64,000 nt of DNA, from NCBI RefSeq assembly GCF_915403165.1, contig NZ_OU659204.1, forward strand, positions 1,240,001-1,304,000, given 5' to 3'. The DNA comes from Providencia alcalifaciens (GTDB lineage Bacteria > Pseudomonadota > Gammaproteobacteria > Enterobacterales > Enterobacteriaceae). The translations under genes and the position numbers were made by a program. How positions within the stretch are numbered: the stretch's first letter is position 1; each line of letters opens with the position of its first letter. The notes beneath the pieces were generated by a model. It saw nothing but the letters and a program-made list of their open reading frames with translations. It was not told where the DNA came from and ran no database searches. Below, in pieces: positions 43,357 to 53,315 of the stretch.

Positions 43357-44319
43357 TTACAAGCTCAACACTTGAATTTCTGGATGGGACAATCCCGATA
43401 TTTGGCTAATAACATCAATACTGAGTCCCAGGCTTAAACTTGTTATGACCAGTGACCTCATGCGTTGACGAGTATTAACAATTTCTTCTTTTCTCGCCTG
43501 CTTAATACCTTGTTCTATGCCTTGTTCTATACCTTTTTCTATGCCTTTTTGCATTCCTTCATCCCTGAGTCTCTGTGCAATATTCATAATAGTTTCCTCA
43601 TATTTTTCAGTTTGATTGATTAAAGTCTGTACTATTTGAGTGTAATCAGCGGAATCCATCACACTAAATAGATAGTTAATAATTAGAATCACATCATCTT
43701 GATGATTTTCATTTTCTTTAATCACATGTGCTAAGCGTTTAGATAGCAGAACAATGTCCCCCTGTCGGGTTGAATACTTGAAAGCTAACTCCATTGCTGC
43801 CACCTTCCGGTGGGTAAGAATGTCATCATCGCTGACAGCATTCACGTCAATTAGGGGGAGAGGGTTACAATAAAGGTCATGGGCTAAATCTGACCATCGA
43901 AAGCAGTCAGTCCATGATCGTGAATAGGGATAAGGCGACGGCTCACCATGATAAAACTGAACAGGGACGACAAGGGGTAAAGCATGATGACCTTGTTGTA
44001 GATGCTGATTCATTGCGGAAAAAGCGTAATGCATCAAACGCCAGCCCATTAGCTTATCAGGGGTAGACTGATGCTCAACCAATAAATAGAAATAATCAGA
44101 ACCTTGTTTTGTTTCGACTCTATAGAGCAAATCAGACAAGCGTGAGCTCAGTGTTTTATCTATAAATGAAGCGCTCGTTAGCATTAAGGTATCGAAATTA
44201 CAGTATTGTGTAATACGACTTGGTAAATGAGCCTCAAAGAAATCCCTTGCATTACCAAGCTTAGTCATAAAGCCTTTGAATGCAGAATCATGAGGTTTAG
44301 ACATTGAGCGAGTAGACAT
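43357..44319 (-). CDS. Rpn-family recombination-promoting nuclease
   Basis: 320-residue PD-(D/E)XK-type protein of the Rpn (YhgA-like, PF04754) family. These proteins cleave DNA and promote RecA-independent recombination in E. coli. The opening KPHDSAFKGFMTKLGNARDF is the typical start. D63 in SDLLYRVE and E82-H-Q84 in YLLVEHQST form the likely catalytic core. A run of four GIE(K/Q) units near residue 256 is the family's usual C-terminal hydrophilic repeat. Good RBS (AAGGAT). A common mobile-like accessory gene sitting between serS and the pfl block. Confidence 0.88.
   Translation of the reverse strand: MSTRSMSKPHDSAFKGFMTKLGNARDFFEAHLPSRITQYCNFDTLMLTSASFIDKTLSSRLSDLLYRVETKQGSDYFYLLVEHQSTPDKLMGWRLMHYAFSAMNQHLQQGHHALPLVVPVQFYHGEPSPYPYSRSWTDCFRWSDLAHDLYCNPLPLIDVNAVSDDDILTHRKVAAMELAFKYSTRQGDIVLLSKRLAHVIKENENHQDDVILIINYLFSVMDSADYTQIVQTLINQTEKYEETIMNIAQRLRDEGMQKGIEKGIEQGIEQGIKQARKEEIVNTRQRMRSLVITSLSLGLSIDVISQISGLSHPEIQVLSL
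43505..43552. repeat. Four 12-bp imperfect tandem repeats in the Rpn gene
   Basis: Units of the form ATACCTTGTTCT with small changes, encoding on the minus strand a GI(E/K)(K/Q) series. Frame-neutral length variation is common in this family. Confidence 0.8.
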
Positions 44320-44462
44320 GTCGATCCTTATCCCGATGAATTGATGACGAGATACTAACCAATATTATTCAAGGAATGGAAAAAAGTTAGTCCTAATTTC
44401 ATAGAGTGAGTTGACTGGGTAACTGATTGTTATAAATGGTTTTATTAACTTGATTCGATAAT

Positions 44463-44502
44463 AAAAAAACACCCCAAAGCGTTAATTTAGCATTGAGGTG
44501 TT
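44463..44502 (-). terminator. Terminator of the BPSS1780-family gene
   Basis: On the minus strand AACACCTCAA ... TTTGGGGTGTT forms a stem, followed by TTTTTTATT. Confidence 0.8.
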
Positions 44503-44578
44503 AGTGTTATTATTCAGCAAATCTCAGGTATTTGTCGCAAAATTTTCAAAGAAAAAAATCGTGCCATATCTGTCTTAC

Positions 44579-45430
44579 TTACATAATCAATGAACTGGTC
44601 TGTGACTGTTTAGTATCAGTAAAAAAGATACTGCGGTACGTGCTGTAGTAAGTTGCGTACATAATTGGCATTGAGATAAATAGCCCTAAGCCGAATGGGA
44701 TAATAGAAACAAACATTAGCACCATGGCAATCAGGAAGAATAAGAAACCGGGTAAGAGGTTTTTCTTCACTGCCTGTAAGCTGGCGGAGATAGAGGTGCC
44801 AATTTTGAAATCATGATTCATGATAAGTGCAGGGGCAAACCACGTTAGTGCTGTGCCAAATAAGCTGGCTAATGCCATGACAATGCCTGCAAATACAAAG
44901 GTTCCCGTTGATGCAAACAAGGCTGCGTCTGAAATACCATCGTATTGGTCAGCTTGCATCAATAAGCTAAAAATGGCCGAGCCAGCAATAAGAAATGCAA
45001 TTAACATTCCGACCATATTGGCTGCAAAGTTTATGGCACCGATAGCAAATAGCTCACCAAATTTCTTTTGGAACCCTGAGAAAAGTAAGCCGATATCCGC
45101 TTCGCCAGTTTTGCGTTGGTTTTCACAAATCGCAATGATCCCCCCTACGAAAACCGGGGTAACAAAACTCACAAACATGCTGACCAGTGGCAGAAAAGCC
45201 ATGGCAAAGATAATCAGGAAAAAGACAACGTTAATCAGGATCCACATACCTAATTTTTCTTTGACCAGTGCCCACGCTTGGCTGATCCATTCAACGCCTT
45301 CTCCAGCTTGAACGGCGCGAGGTTCTGGCGTAAATACAAAACTATCGACGGGCTCTTGAGGTGATGGTGTTTCAGGTGCTGGCGTTACAGGTGATATGTC
45401 GTTATCGACATGACCGTGTTCATTATTCAT
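44579..45430 (-). CDS. BPSS1780-family inner-membrane protein
   Basis: 283 residues. The first 50 are hydrophilic and proline-rich; the rest holds about six membrane helices with the recurring pattern seen in BPSS1780 proteins (GVEWISQAWALVKEKLGMWI and ENQRKTGEADIGLLFSGF). The function of the family is unknown. It lies alone between the Rpn gene and pflA on the minus strand, with its own terminator. Assignment is from recall of the family pattern. Confidence 0.68.
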   Translation of the reverse strand: MNNEHGHVDNDISPVTPAPETPSPQEPVDSFVFTPEPRAVQAGEGVEWISQAWALVKEKLGMWILINVVFFLIIFAMAFLPLVSMFVSFVTPVFVGGIIAICENQRKTGEADIGLLFSGFQKKFGELFAIGAINFAANMVGMLIAFLIAGSAIFSLLMQADQYDGISDAALFASTGTFVFAGIVMALASLFGTALTWFAPALIMNHDFKIGTSISASLQAVKKNLLPGFLFFLIAMVLMFVSIIPFGLGLFISMPIMYATYYSTYRSIFFTDTKQSQTSSLIM

Positions 45431-45600
45431 GGTGAATGACCTATTCGTAGAGATGAATTAGCAATGTTTATTATAGTGTTATGCTGCTATTGATTTATAA
45501 ATTAAATTTAACTTGGGGATTATGCCTAAAAACTCAGCATTATCAAAGCAGAGTAATCTGGTTGCGTAGGAATAGGTTAGATGGTGTAGAAGAGGGGATA

Positions 45601-45629
45601 ATAAAAGAGGCTCCCCGAAGGAAGCCTCA
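45601..45629 (-). terminator. Terminator of pflA
   Basis: On the minus strand GAGGCTTCC and GGGGAGCCTC form a stem with a TTCG-containing loop, followed by TTTTATT. It begins eight bases after the pflA stop. Confidence 0.85.
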
Positions 45630-45636
45630 TGTTAAA

Positions 45637-46431
45637 TTAGTACATGACTTTTTTGCCGTAGCTTTCGAGGATACTTTTTACTCTTTCCATTACTTCTTTT
45701 GACGGTGGCCTTACGCCATCAAGTTTGTATTCTTCACCCATGGTTTCCCATTTGTGTTTACCCAGCTCATGGTAAGGAAGCAGCTCAATTTTTTCGATAT
45801 TATCCATATCTTTCACAAACTCACCGAGCATATGGACTGAGTGGTCATCGTCACTCCAACCTGGGACGACAACATAGCGGATCCACGTTTTTTGATTACG
45901 TTTTGCGAGGTAGCGAGCAAATTCTAAGGTGCGATGATTGGAAACGCCCACGAGTTTTTGGTGGATCTCATCATCAAGCTGTTTTAAGTCAAGCATGACA
46001 AGATCAGTGACTTCCATCAGCTCATCAATGACTGGATCATAACGACGAACAAATCCGTTAGTGTCTAAACAGGTATGGATGTTTTCTTTTTTACAAGCGC
46101 GGAACCAATCACGAACAAAATCAGCTTGTAAAATAGCTTCACCACCGGATGCGGTCACACCACCACCTGTTGCGTTCATAAAGTGGCGATAAGTGACGGC
46201 TTCTTTCATTAGCTCATCAACGGTGACCATGTTTCCTGTATGGGTATCCCACGTATCACGGTTATGGCAATACAGGCAGCGCATTAAGCAGCCTTGGAAG
46301 AAGACAATAAAGCGGATCCCAGGTCCATCGACGGTACCGCAGGATTCGAAGGAATGAATTCGTCCAAACATCGCAGGTGGCGAGGTGGTCGAAATTTCCG
46401 TCATTGGAATAGTCTTTTGCGTTGTTGACAT
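45637..46431 (-). CDS. pflA: Pyruvate formate-lyase-activating enzyme
   Basis: Radical SAM enzyme that installs the glycyl radical on PflB. The CX3CX2C iron-sulfur motif is C48, C52, C55 ([16 protein letters not shown]). The [14 protein letters not shown] glycine-rich SAM site follows. With the ATG at 46431 the protein has 264 residues, 18 more than E. coli; the extra N-terminus is S/T-rich. An internal ATG at 46371 (M21, matching the family start [11 protein letters not shown]) has no ribosome site, so the longer form is kept. Confidence 0.95.
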   Translation of the reverse strand: MSTTQKTIPMTEISTTSPPAMFGRIHSFESCGTVDGPGIRFIVFFQGCLMRCLYCHNRDTWDTHTGNMVTVDELMKEAVTYRHFMNATGGGVTASGGEAILQADFVRDWFRACKKENIHTCLDTNGFVRRYDPVIDELMEVTDLVMLDLKQLDDEIHQKLVGVSNHRTLEFARYLAKRNQKTWIRYVVVPGWSDDDHSVHMLGEFVKDMDNIEKIELLPYHELGKHKWETMGEEYKLDGVRPPSKEVMERVKSILESYGKKVMY

Positions 46432-46484
46432 AGCAGGAACTCACAGAATGTAGAATTATAATTTGTTATCTTTGACTAAGATAG

Positions 46485-46512
46485 AAAGGCCCCAATGGGA
46501 GGGGCCTTTTAT
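46485..46512 (-). terminator. Hairpin between pflB and pflA
   Basis: AAAGGCCCC and GGGGCCTTT (about 46485-46509) pair around AATGGGA. T-runs exist on the plus side (TTTTATTTATTTT) and a short TTTC on the minus side. It probably attenuates pflB transcription before pflA. Confidence 0.7.
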
Positions 46513-46543
46513 TTATTTTACGTTATAGAATCTTAGCAAAGTC

Positions 46544-48826
46544 TTACAGAGTACTGGTGAAAGTACGAGTAATAACGTCTTGCTGCTGTTCTTTAGTCAG
46601 AGAGTTAAAGCGTACTGCGTATCCTGATACACGGATAGTCAGCTGCGGATACTTCTCTGGGTTTTCCATCGCGTCTAACAGCATTTCACGGTTCATGACG
46701 TTCACGTTTAAGTGTTGGCCACCTTCGATAGAAGATTCATGGTGGAAGTAACCATCCATCAGACCCGCTAAGTTAGTTTTACGTACTTCGTCGTCTTTAC
46801 CTAATGCATTTGGAACGATAGAGAAGGTATAAGAAATACCATCTTTCGCGTAAGCAAACGGCAGTTTAGCCACTGAAGTCAGTGATGCAACCGCACCTTT
46901 TTGGTCACGACCGTGCATTGGGTTAGCACCTGGTCCGAATGGAGCGCCAGCGCGACGACCATCTGGGGTGTTACCTGTTTTCTTACCATACACAACGTTA
47001 GAAGTGATGGTCAGAACTGACTGAGTTGGCACCGCGTTGCGGTAAGTAGGCAGTTTCTGGATTTTCTTCATGAAACGTTCTACTAAGTCGCAAGCGATGT
47101 CATCAACGCGTGGGTCGTTGTTACCGAATTGTGGGTATTCACCTTCGATTTCGAAGTCGATAGCAATGCCATCTTCGTCACGAATTGGTTTAACTTTTGC
47201 GTATTTGATAGCAGACAGTGAGTCAGCCGCAACAGATAGACCTGCGATACCACACGCCATTGTACGGTAAACATCACGGTCATGAAGTGCCATCAGTGCT
47301 GCTTCATAGCTGTATTTATCGTGCATGAAGTGGATGCAGTTCAGCGCAGTGACGTACTGAGTTGCTAACCAATCCATGAAGTGGTCCATTTGGTTCATCA
47401 CGGTATCGAAATCAAGAACTTCGTCCATGATTGGTGAATGTTTAGGACCTACTTGCATTTTCAGTTTTTCGTCCACACCACCGTTGATGGTGTACAGCAT
47501 AGTTTTCGCTAAGTTTGCACGAGCACCGAAGAATTGCATTTGTTTACCAACAATCATTGGGCTCACGCAACATGCGATTGCGTAGTCATCATTGTTGAAG
47601 TCAGGACGCATTAAGTCATCGTTTTCATACTGTACTGATGAAGTATCAATAGACACTTTTGCTGCGAACTTTTTGAAGTTCATTGGCAGTTTTTCTGACC
47701 ACAGGATAGTCATGTTAGGCTCTGGAGATGGGCCCATGGTATACAGTGTATTCAGGAAACGGAAGGTGTTTTTAGTCACCATAGTACGGCCATCAAGACC
47801 CATACCAGCCAGCGATTCTGTTGCCCAGATTGGGTCACCAGAGAACAGCTCATCGTATTCAGGTGTACGTAAGAAACGTACCATACGCAGTTTCATGACC
47901 AAGTGGTCAATCAGCTCTTGCGCTTGTTCTTCTGTAATTTTACCTGCTTCTAAGTCACGTTGGATGTACACGTCTAAGAACGTAGATACACGACCAAATG
48001 ACATCGCTGCACCGTTTTGAGATTTAACAGCGGCTAAGTAACCGAAGTAAGTCCATTGAACCGCTTCTTGTGCGTTAGTTGCAGGACCTGAGATGTCGTA
48101 GCCATATTTAGCAGCCATCTCTTTGATTTGACCCAGTGCACGGTGCTGTTCAGCAATTTCTTCGCGCAGTTGGATAGTCATTTGCAGGTCTTCACCTTTC
48201 TCTAATCTTTCTTGCAGAGAGGTGAATTGGTTGAACTTGTCTTTCATCAGGAAATCAATACCGTACAGCGCAACGCGACGGTAGTCACCGATGATACGAC
48301 CACGACCATAAGCATCTGGTAAACCGGTTAAGATACCTGATTTACGGCATTTTAAGATGTCTGGAGTATAAACATCGAAAACACCTTGGTTGTGAGTTTT
48401 ACGGTAGTCAGTGAAGATTTGTTTCAGGCTTGGATCTAAAGTACGATCGTAAGCTTTACATGAACTTTCAACCATTTTGATACCACCGAACGGGATAAGA
48501 CCACGTTTCAGAGGTGCATCAGTTTGTAAACCAACAACCGTTTCTAATTCTTTGCTAATGTAACCAGCATCATGGGAAGTGATGGTAGAAGCCAGATCTG
48601 TATCAAAATCAACTGGCGCGTGAGTGCGGTTTTCGATTTTGATCCCTTCCATGACTTTTTCCCACAGCTTATCAGTCGCTGGAGTAGAGCCTGCTAAGAA
48701 AGATTCATCACCTTCATACGGAGTATAGTTTTTCTGAATAAAGTCACGGACGTTGACGTTATTCTGCCAGTCACCTTGGCTAAAACCTTGCCATGCTAAA
48801 GCGAATTTTTCATTTAATTCGGACAT
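46544..48826 (-). CDS. pflB: Formate acetyltransferase (pyruvate formate-lyase)
   Basis: Glycyl-radical enzyme converting pyruvate plus CoA to acetyl-CoA and formate under anoxia. The 760 residues have the same length as E. coli PflB. The catalytic pair is in [11 protein letters not shown] (C418, C419) and the radical glycine in RVSGYAVRF near 734. The ATG at 48826 ([15 protein letters not shown]) is chosen, with AAAGGTAAAAG upstream; an in-frame start at 48847 is rejected. Downstream of focA with an 88-bp gap. Confidence 0.97.
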   Translation of the reverse strand: MSELNEKFALAWQGFSQGDWQNNVNVRDFIQKNYTPYEGDESFLAGSTPATDKLWEKVMEGIKIENRTHAPVDFDTDLASTITSHDAGYISKELETVVGLQTDAPLKRGLIPFGGIKMVESSCKAYDRTLDPSLKQIFTDYRKTHNQGVFDVYTPDILKCRKSGILTGLPDAYGRGRIIGDYRRVALYGIDFLMKDKFNQFTSLQERLEKGEDLQMTIQLREEIAEQHRALGQIKEMAAKYGYDISGPATNAQEAVQWTYFGYLAAVKSQNGAAMSFGRVSTFLDVYIQRDLEAGKITEEQAQELIDHLVMKLRMVRFLRTPEYDELFSGDPIWATESLAGMGLDGRTMVTKNTFRFLNTLYTMGPSPEPNMTILWSEKLPMNFKKFAAKVSIDTSSVQYENDDLMRPDFNNDDYAIACCVSPMIVGKQMQFFGARANLAKTMLYTINGGVDEKLKMQVGPKHSPIMDEVLDFDTVMNQMDHFMDWLATQYVTALNCIHFMHDKYSYEAALMALHDRDVYRTMACGIAGLSVAADSLSAIKYAKVKPIRDEDGIAIDFEIEGEYPQFGNNDPRVDDIACDLVERFMKKIQKLPTYRNAVPTQSVLTITSNVVYGKKTGNTPDGRRAGAPFGPGANPMHGRDQKGAVASLTSVAKLPFAYAKDGISYTFSIVPNALGKDDEVRKTNLAGLMDGYFHHESSIEGGQHLNVNVMNREMLLDAMENPEKYPQLTIRVSGYAVRFNSLTKEQQQDVITRTFTSTL

Positions 48827-48914
48827 GATACTTTTACCTTTTAACAATGGATCTTTGAGGGATCTTAATAAATCTTTGTGTACTTGTAATAACGAGCATA
48901 TTAACCAATCTCAA

Positions 48915-49772
48915 TTAATGTTTTTCGCTATTACGTAGATGCATTAACCAGTAAATCAGGCCGACTAACACTGCGCCGCCAATAATATTTCCGATAGTTA
49001 CCGGTATTAAATTTTCGGTAATAAAGTTTCCAACTGTTAAGTTAGAAAATTGTTCTGGTGCCATGTTGATATTTGACCAAAATTCAACAGGAGCGAATTC
49101 TTTAATCATGATAGCTAGAGGGATCATAAACATATTTGCAATACTATGTTCAAAGCCACTTGCGACAAACATTGCGATTGGCAGAACTAATACTACCAGT
49201 TTGTCAGTTAGGCTACGACCTGCATAGCTCATCCAAACGGCTAAGCAAACCATTAAGTTAGCTAAAATACCTAAAAAGACAGCTTCAACAAAAGTATGGT
49301 GCAATTTGTAGTTAGCCGTTTGGAGAACATTTAACCCCCATTGTCCATTCGCCGCAGCATATTGGCCTGCAAACCAAATAATAGCGACAAAAAACAGTGC
49401 GCCAATTAAGTTGCCAATATAAACGTTGAACCAATTGAGGAACATTTTTCCCCAAGTAATTTTGCCCGTTGCTTTAGATACGATGGTAAGGACAGTGGAT
49501 GTAAATAAGTCAGCACCGCATACAACAACTAACATCAATCCAAGGGAGAAGCAGATACCGCCAATCAGTTTAGTAAAACCGTAAGGAGCACTTGCTGCAC
49601 CTGTCGTTGCAGTGATATAGAAAACGAAAGCGATAGAGATAAAGATACCAGCAGTGAATGCTGACAAGTAGGTAATAGCTGGGTGTTTGTTCGTTTTATA
49701 AACACCTACATCATCAGCAACTTGCGCCATGACAGCAGGAGATAATAAATTAAAAGGGTTGTCAGCTTTCAT
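48915..49772 (-). CDS. focA: Formate channel FocA
   Basis: Pentameric formate/nitrite transporter family channel, 285 residues with six helices. It moves formate made by PflB across the inner membrane. N-terminal MKADNPFNLLSPAVM and the signature GGICFSLGLMLVVVCGADLFTS match E. coli closely, including the omega-loop threonine region. It is the first gene of focA-pflB with an FNR-like site 72-85 bp upstream. Confidence 0.97.
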   Translation of the reverse strand: MKADNPFNLLSPAVMAQVADDVGVYKTNKHPAITYLSAFTAGIFISIAFVFYITATTGAASAPYGFTKLIGGICFSLGLMLVVVCGADLFTSTVLTIVSKATGKITWGKMFLNWFNVYIGNLIGALFFVAIIWFAGQYAAANGQWGLNVLQTANYKLHHTFVEAVFLGILANLMVCLAVWMSYAGRSLTDKLVVLVLPIAMFVASGFEHSIANMFMIPLAIMIKEFAPVEFWSNINMAPEQFSNLTVGNFITENLIPVTIGNIIGGAVLVGLIYWLMHLRNSEKH

Positions 49773-50103
49773 ACTAACACTCTCTTACAAAGTTGATTAA
49801 TTATAGCACGCAATTATAGTAACAAACGGGCGTTCTGATAAATTTGATGTGGATCATGAAGTGTTAAGAGAATGGGGTCAAAATAGCGCAAAAAACGTCA
49901 AAATTCAACACAAATACTTGATTTCATTCAAAAAAATATTTTTTAAATTTTATAAAAAAATTTTATAAAACAGCTAGAAACAGTCTCGATAAGTAAAATG
50001 TTACAGATGATTGTTAATGAATTTCGATAATTATTATGTGATTGAAATTAAATATTGCTTAAGTAAAGATAAAGGCCCGAAGGCCAATATCGTATTTAGA
50101 TAA
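49773..50103. other. focA-pflB promoter region
   Basis: 331 bp of AT-rich DNA between ycaO and focA. The E. coli counterpart carries several promoters bound by FNR, ArcA and IHF. Apart from the FNR-like site at 49844-49857 only AT-rich tracts, for example 49925-49970, are visible. Confidence 0.5.
49844..49857 (-). promoter_or_regulatory. FNR-like box upstream of focA
   Basis: TTGATGTGGATCAT matches the FNR consensus TTGAT-N4-ATCAA at 9 of 10 fixed positions. FNR activation of the pfl operon is known in E. coli. Confidence 0.6.
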
Positions 50104-51858
50104 TTATGCGTTAGCTCGTTTAGCTTTTTGCAGCTTTTCGTAAGCCGCTAAAAGTCCTTGATGAGCAGGTAATGCTTTGAGCTCTTCATCAATAGACCAT
50201 AATCCGTAGAAGCTTGACTCACCCGCAATTGCTGCCGATGCAGCATCTACCGCCTCTTGCCCATACATACGAATAAATGCTTGATAATACTGAGCAGGTT
50301 TTCTCTCGTCTTCTTGGGAAAGCAGTAGCAGGGTATGTAAGCAGCGGTAGTAGTTCGCGCGTTCTGGCGTGAAGATGGAACTGTTGAAGTCTTGTGTCCA
50401 TTCAACCCAAGCCAGTGCTTGTTCAAGATCCCCACCCGCTAAGGCTAACATTGATTTCAATTCGCCAATACGCAGGTTGCTCCAGCCATTATCTTTACCA
50501 ACAGCCAGACCTAACAGTTCGCGAACACGAGTAAAGTCATCTAATCCATCGTCATCTAACTGTTCAATGAGAGCAAGATAATCTTCTTTTTCCCACTGGC
50601 TATCAGGGAGGGACATAATGGTGTCGCGTAGGTAAGCGCCCATCGCATTATTGGCAATGTGCAAATCTTCCACAGGATAGATATCTGACATACCTGGCAC
50701 TAAAATACGACAGGCATATACGCCTAAATGGCTGTAATCTGCGATATAGACTTCTGCGTCAAGTTTGTTGAAGATAGCCATTAACGTTGCAAACTCTTCA
50801 GTCGTGGTGCCTTTAAAGCTCCAATCTGCAAATGGATAATCTGCATCGTCTTTAAACATATCCCAGCTAATTAAACCGCTCGAATCGATAAAGTGGGTTT
50901 CTAAGTTTGTGTGCTCACCGACTTCTTCATCGTCAAAGGTTGGGGCGTTAAATACGTCCAAATCTTTCAGTCCACGACCTTGCAGTAATTCAGTGACTGT
51001 ACGCTCTAAGGCAACACCAAAATCAGGGTGCGCACCGAAAGAGGCAAAACAAGTCCCGTTCTGTGGGTTAAACAGCACAACACAGATGACTGGGAATTGG
51101 CCACCCAAAGAGGCGTCGTAACAGAAGATAGGGAAGCCTTCGTTTTCCAGCGTTTCAATAGCAGCAACGACACCAGGGTAGCGAGCCATCACTTCTGTAG
51201 GAATCGTTGGCAGACTGATACTTTCGGCAATGATTTTATTTTTTACAAAGCGCTCGAACACTTCGGATAATCCTTGTACACGAGCTTCGTTTGCTGTGTT
51301 TCCTGCAGACATCCCATTAGACACATACAAGTTACCGACGATATTCATTGGAATATAGACGGTGCTGTTATCAGATTGACGTGTAAATGGCAGGGCGCAA
51401 ATACCGCGTTCTTCATTACCTGATTGCAGGTCAATCAGTTGGCTTCCCGCGAGTGCATTGTCGGGATCATAAAAAGCAATCAAGCGCTCATCCAGCAAAC
51501 CGGTTGGCAGGCTATCATCTTCAGTTAACGGGAACCATTTTTCATTAGGATAATGAACGAAATCCCCCTCAGCAATGGATTTACCTAAATAGAAATCCGC
51601 GAAGAAATAGTTGGTGGATAAACGCTCAAAATATTCACCGAGCGCTGAGGCTAAAGCCGCTTTTTTACTTGCGCCTTTACCGTTGGTAAAGCACAGCGGG
51701 CACTCTTTGTCACGAATATGAACGGACCAAACATTTGGAACTGGATTCAGCCAAGAGGCTTCTTCGATATCGAACCCTAAATTTTTCAGTTTGGTTTGGA
51801 ATGCATCAATGGAGTCTTCGAGTGCGGCATCTTTGCCGGGAATAAATGTTTGGCTCAT
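50104..51858 (-). CDS. ycaO: YcaO, accessory factor for ribosomal protein S12 methylthiolation
   Basis: 584-residue ATP-binding YcaO-domain protein; in E. coli it enhances RimO modification of S12 Asp88. The N-terminus TFIPGKDAALEDSIDAF and the ATP-site region GKGASKKAALASALGEYFERLS match the founding member across the whole length. A C-terminal TPR-like tail is present. It lies upstream of focA with a 331-bp gap, as in E. coli. No peptide-precursor gene is nearby, so a natural-product role is unlikely. Confidence 0.95.
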   Translation of the reverse strand: MSQTFIPGKDAALEDSIDAFQTKLKNLGFDIEEASWLNPVPNVWSVHIRDKECPLCFTNGKGASKKAALASALGEYFERLSTNYFFADFYLGKSIAEGDFVHYPNEKWFPLTEDDSLPTGLLDERLIAFYDPDNALAGSQLIDLQSGNEERGICALPFTRQSDNSTVYIPMNIVGNLYVSNGMSAGNTANEARVQGLSEVFERFVKNKIIAESISLPTIPTEVMARYPGVVAAIETLENEGFPIFCYDASLGGQFPVICVVLFNPQNGTCFASFGAHPDFGVALERTVTELLQGRGLKDLDVFNAPTFDDEEVGEHTNLETHFIDSSGLISWDMFKDDADYPFADWSFKGTTTEEFATLMAIFNKLDAEVYIADYSHLGVYACRILVPGMSDIYPVEDLHIANNAMGAYLRDTIMSLPDSQWEKEDYLALIEQLDDDGLDDFTRVRELLGLAVGKDNGWSNLRIGELKSMLALAGGDLEQALAWVEWTQDFNSSIFTPERANYYRCLHTLLLLSQEDERKPAQYYQAFIRMYGQEAVDAASAAIAGESSFYGLWSIDEELKALPAHQGLLAAYEKLQKAKRANA

Positions 51859-51920
51859 TGTCAGTCACTTGTAAATGGCTTGTTTCAGATAGCCGCTATG
51901 ATACGGACTTTTTGCCTAGT

Positions 51921-51955
51921 GCTCACGCTTTTTATGCTGAGCTCACGCTTTTTAT
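51921..51955. repeat. 15-bp direct repeat upstream of ansB and ycaO
   Basis: GCTCACGCTTTTTAT occurs at 51921-51935 and 51941-51955, exactly 20 bp apart, in the divergent ycaO/ansB interval. It could be paired regulator sites on nearly the same helix face or a simple duplication. Confidence 0.7.
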
Positions 51956-52093
51956 TCAAGACAGAAAAACAGTGAAAAATTAAAATTTACTAAAATGGCA
52001 AAGTCGATCACAAAACTCTCAGATTAAATCCACATAATAACGTGAGTTTATTTTTAATATCATGCTCGTTAATTTTAGTTAAAGGAAAATAGG

Positions 52094-53137
52094 ATGAAAA
52101 ACCGAAATAAAGCGCTTTTAGCCACACTGGTTTCACTGTTTGCTGCATCCGCATTAGCACAACCGAATATTACGGTGTTGGCAACAGGCGGTACCATTGC
52201 GGGAGGTGGAGAATCAGCAACCGGTTCAAGCTACCAAGCTGGGAAAGTCGGAATTGACTCTTTACTTAATGCGGTACCAGAGACTAAAAAAATTGCTAAC
52301 CTGAGTGGTGAGCAGCTGGTGAATATCGGTTCTCAAGATATGAATGACCAAGTTTGGTTAACTCTTGCTAAAAAAATCAATCAAGATTGTAATAAAACCG
52401 ATGGCTTTGTTATCACTCATGGTACTGACACCATGGAGGAAACCGCCTTTTTCCTTGATTTAACCACTGCCTGTAAAAAGCCGATTGTGATGGTGGGGGC
52501 GATGCGTCCTTCCACTGCATTGGGCGCAGACGGTTCATTGAACTTATACAATGCCGTCGTATTAGCATCTGATAAATCAGCTGGAGAGCGCGGTGTGCTG
52601 ATGGCGATGAATGACAAAGTGATCCAAGGTCGCAATGTGATGAAAATGAGCACAACAGAAGTTCAAGCCTTTGATGCCGTGAATGCGGGTGCAGAAGGCT
52701 ATATTCATGATGGTAAAGTCACCTATTATCAAGCACCTCAGCCTCGTGGTGATAAACCTGTTTTTGATGTCAGCAAATTAGATAAATTACCGGAAGTGGG
52801 CATTGTGTATAACTATGCGAATGCATCTTCAGCACCAGTAAAAGCACTACGCGAAGAAGGCGTTAAAGGTATTGTAAGTGCTGGTGTTGGTAACGGGAAT
52901 ATGTATAAAACTATTTTTGATGCATTAGCCAATGCAGCGAAAGAGGATGTTGTCGTGGTGCGTTCTAGTCGTGTACCGACAGGCTATACAACGCGAAATG
53001 CGGAAGTGAATGATAATGAATATGGGTTTGTGGCATCTGAAAGATTGAACCCACAAAAATCTCGTGTATTACTGCAATTAGCATTAACACAAACGAAGGA
53101 CCCGAAAAAAATCCAAGAGATGTTTGAGCAATACTAA
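52094..53137 (+). CDS. ansB: Periplasmic L-asparaginase II
   Basis: High-affinity asparaginase, 347 residues with signal peptide (MKNRNKALLATLVSLFAASA then LA, cut before QPNITV). Catalytic threonines are in ATGGTIAGGG and THGTDTMEET, and the aspartate and lysine of the second triad follow (TDTMEE; MVGAMRPSTALGADG). In E. coli it is controlled by CRP and FNR; no clear sites were found here. AAAGGAAAA precedes the ATG. Confidence 0.96.
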   Translation: MKNRNKALLATLVSLFAASALAQPNITVLATGGTIAGGGESATGSSYQAGKVGIDSLLNAVPETKKIANLSGEQLVNIGSQDMNDQVWLTLAKKINQDCNKTDGFVITHGTDTMEETAFFLDLTTACKKPIVMVGAMRPSTALGADGSLNLYNAVVLASDKSAGERGVLMAMNDKVIQGRNVMKMSTTEVQAFDAVNAGAEGYIHDGKVTYYQAPQPRGDKPVFDVSKLDKLPEVGIVYNYANASSAPVKALREEGVKGIVSAGVGNGNMYKTIFDALANAAKEDVVVVRSSRVPTGYTTRNAEVNDNEYGFVASERLNPQKSRVLLQLALTQTKDPKKIQEMFEQY

Positions 53138-53146
53138 GGCTTAATG

Positions 53147-53175
53147 GAAGGCGACAGCAATGTCGCCTTTATGAT
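53147..53175 (+). terminator. Terminator of ansB
   Basis: AAGGCGACA and TGTCGCCTT form a nine-bp stem with a four-base loop, followed by TATGATCTATTTTT. It is ten bases after the stop. Confidence 0.8.
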
Positions 53176-53315
53176 CTATTTTTATTACGTATAAAATATG
53201 CACTTTTAGTGATAAGCGAATTTATATAATCAAAATAACTCGACAATAAATGCCTATAAATAGGGTAATAAAGTTATTATCGAGCAATTCTATATCATCT
53301 GTTTAACAAATTTAA

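Noticed and set aside
50104..51858. YcaO as part of a modified-peptide biosynthesis cluster
   Set aside because: The protein is colinear with the E. coli S12-linked YcaO over its full length and no precursor peptide or partner genes are adjacent.
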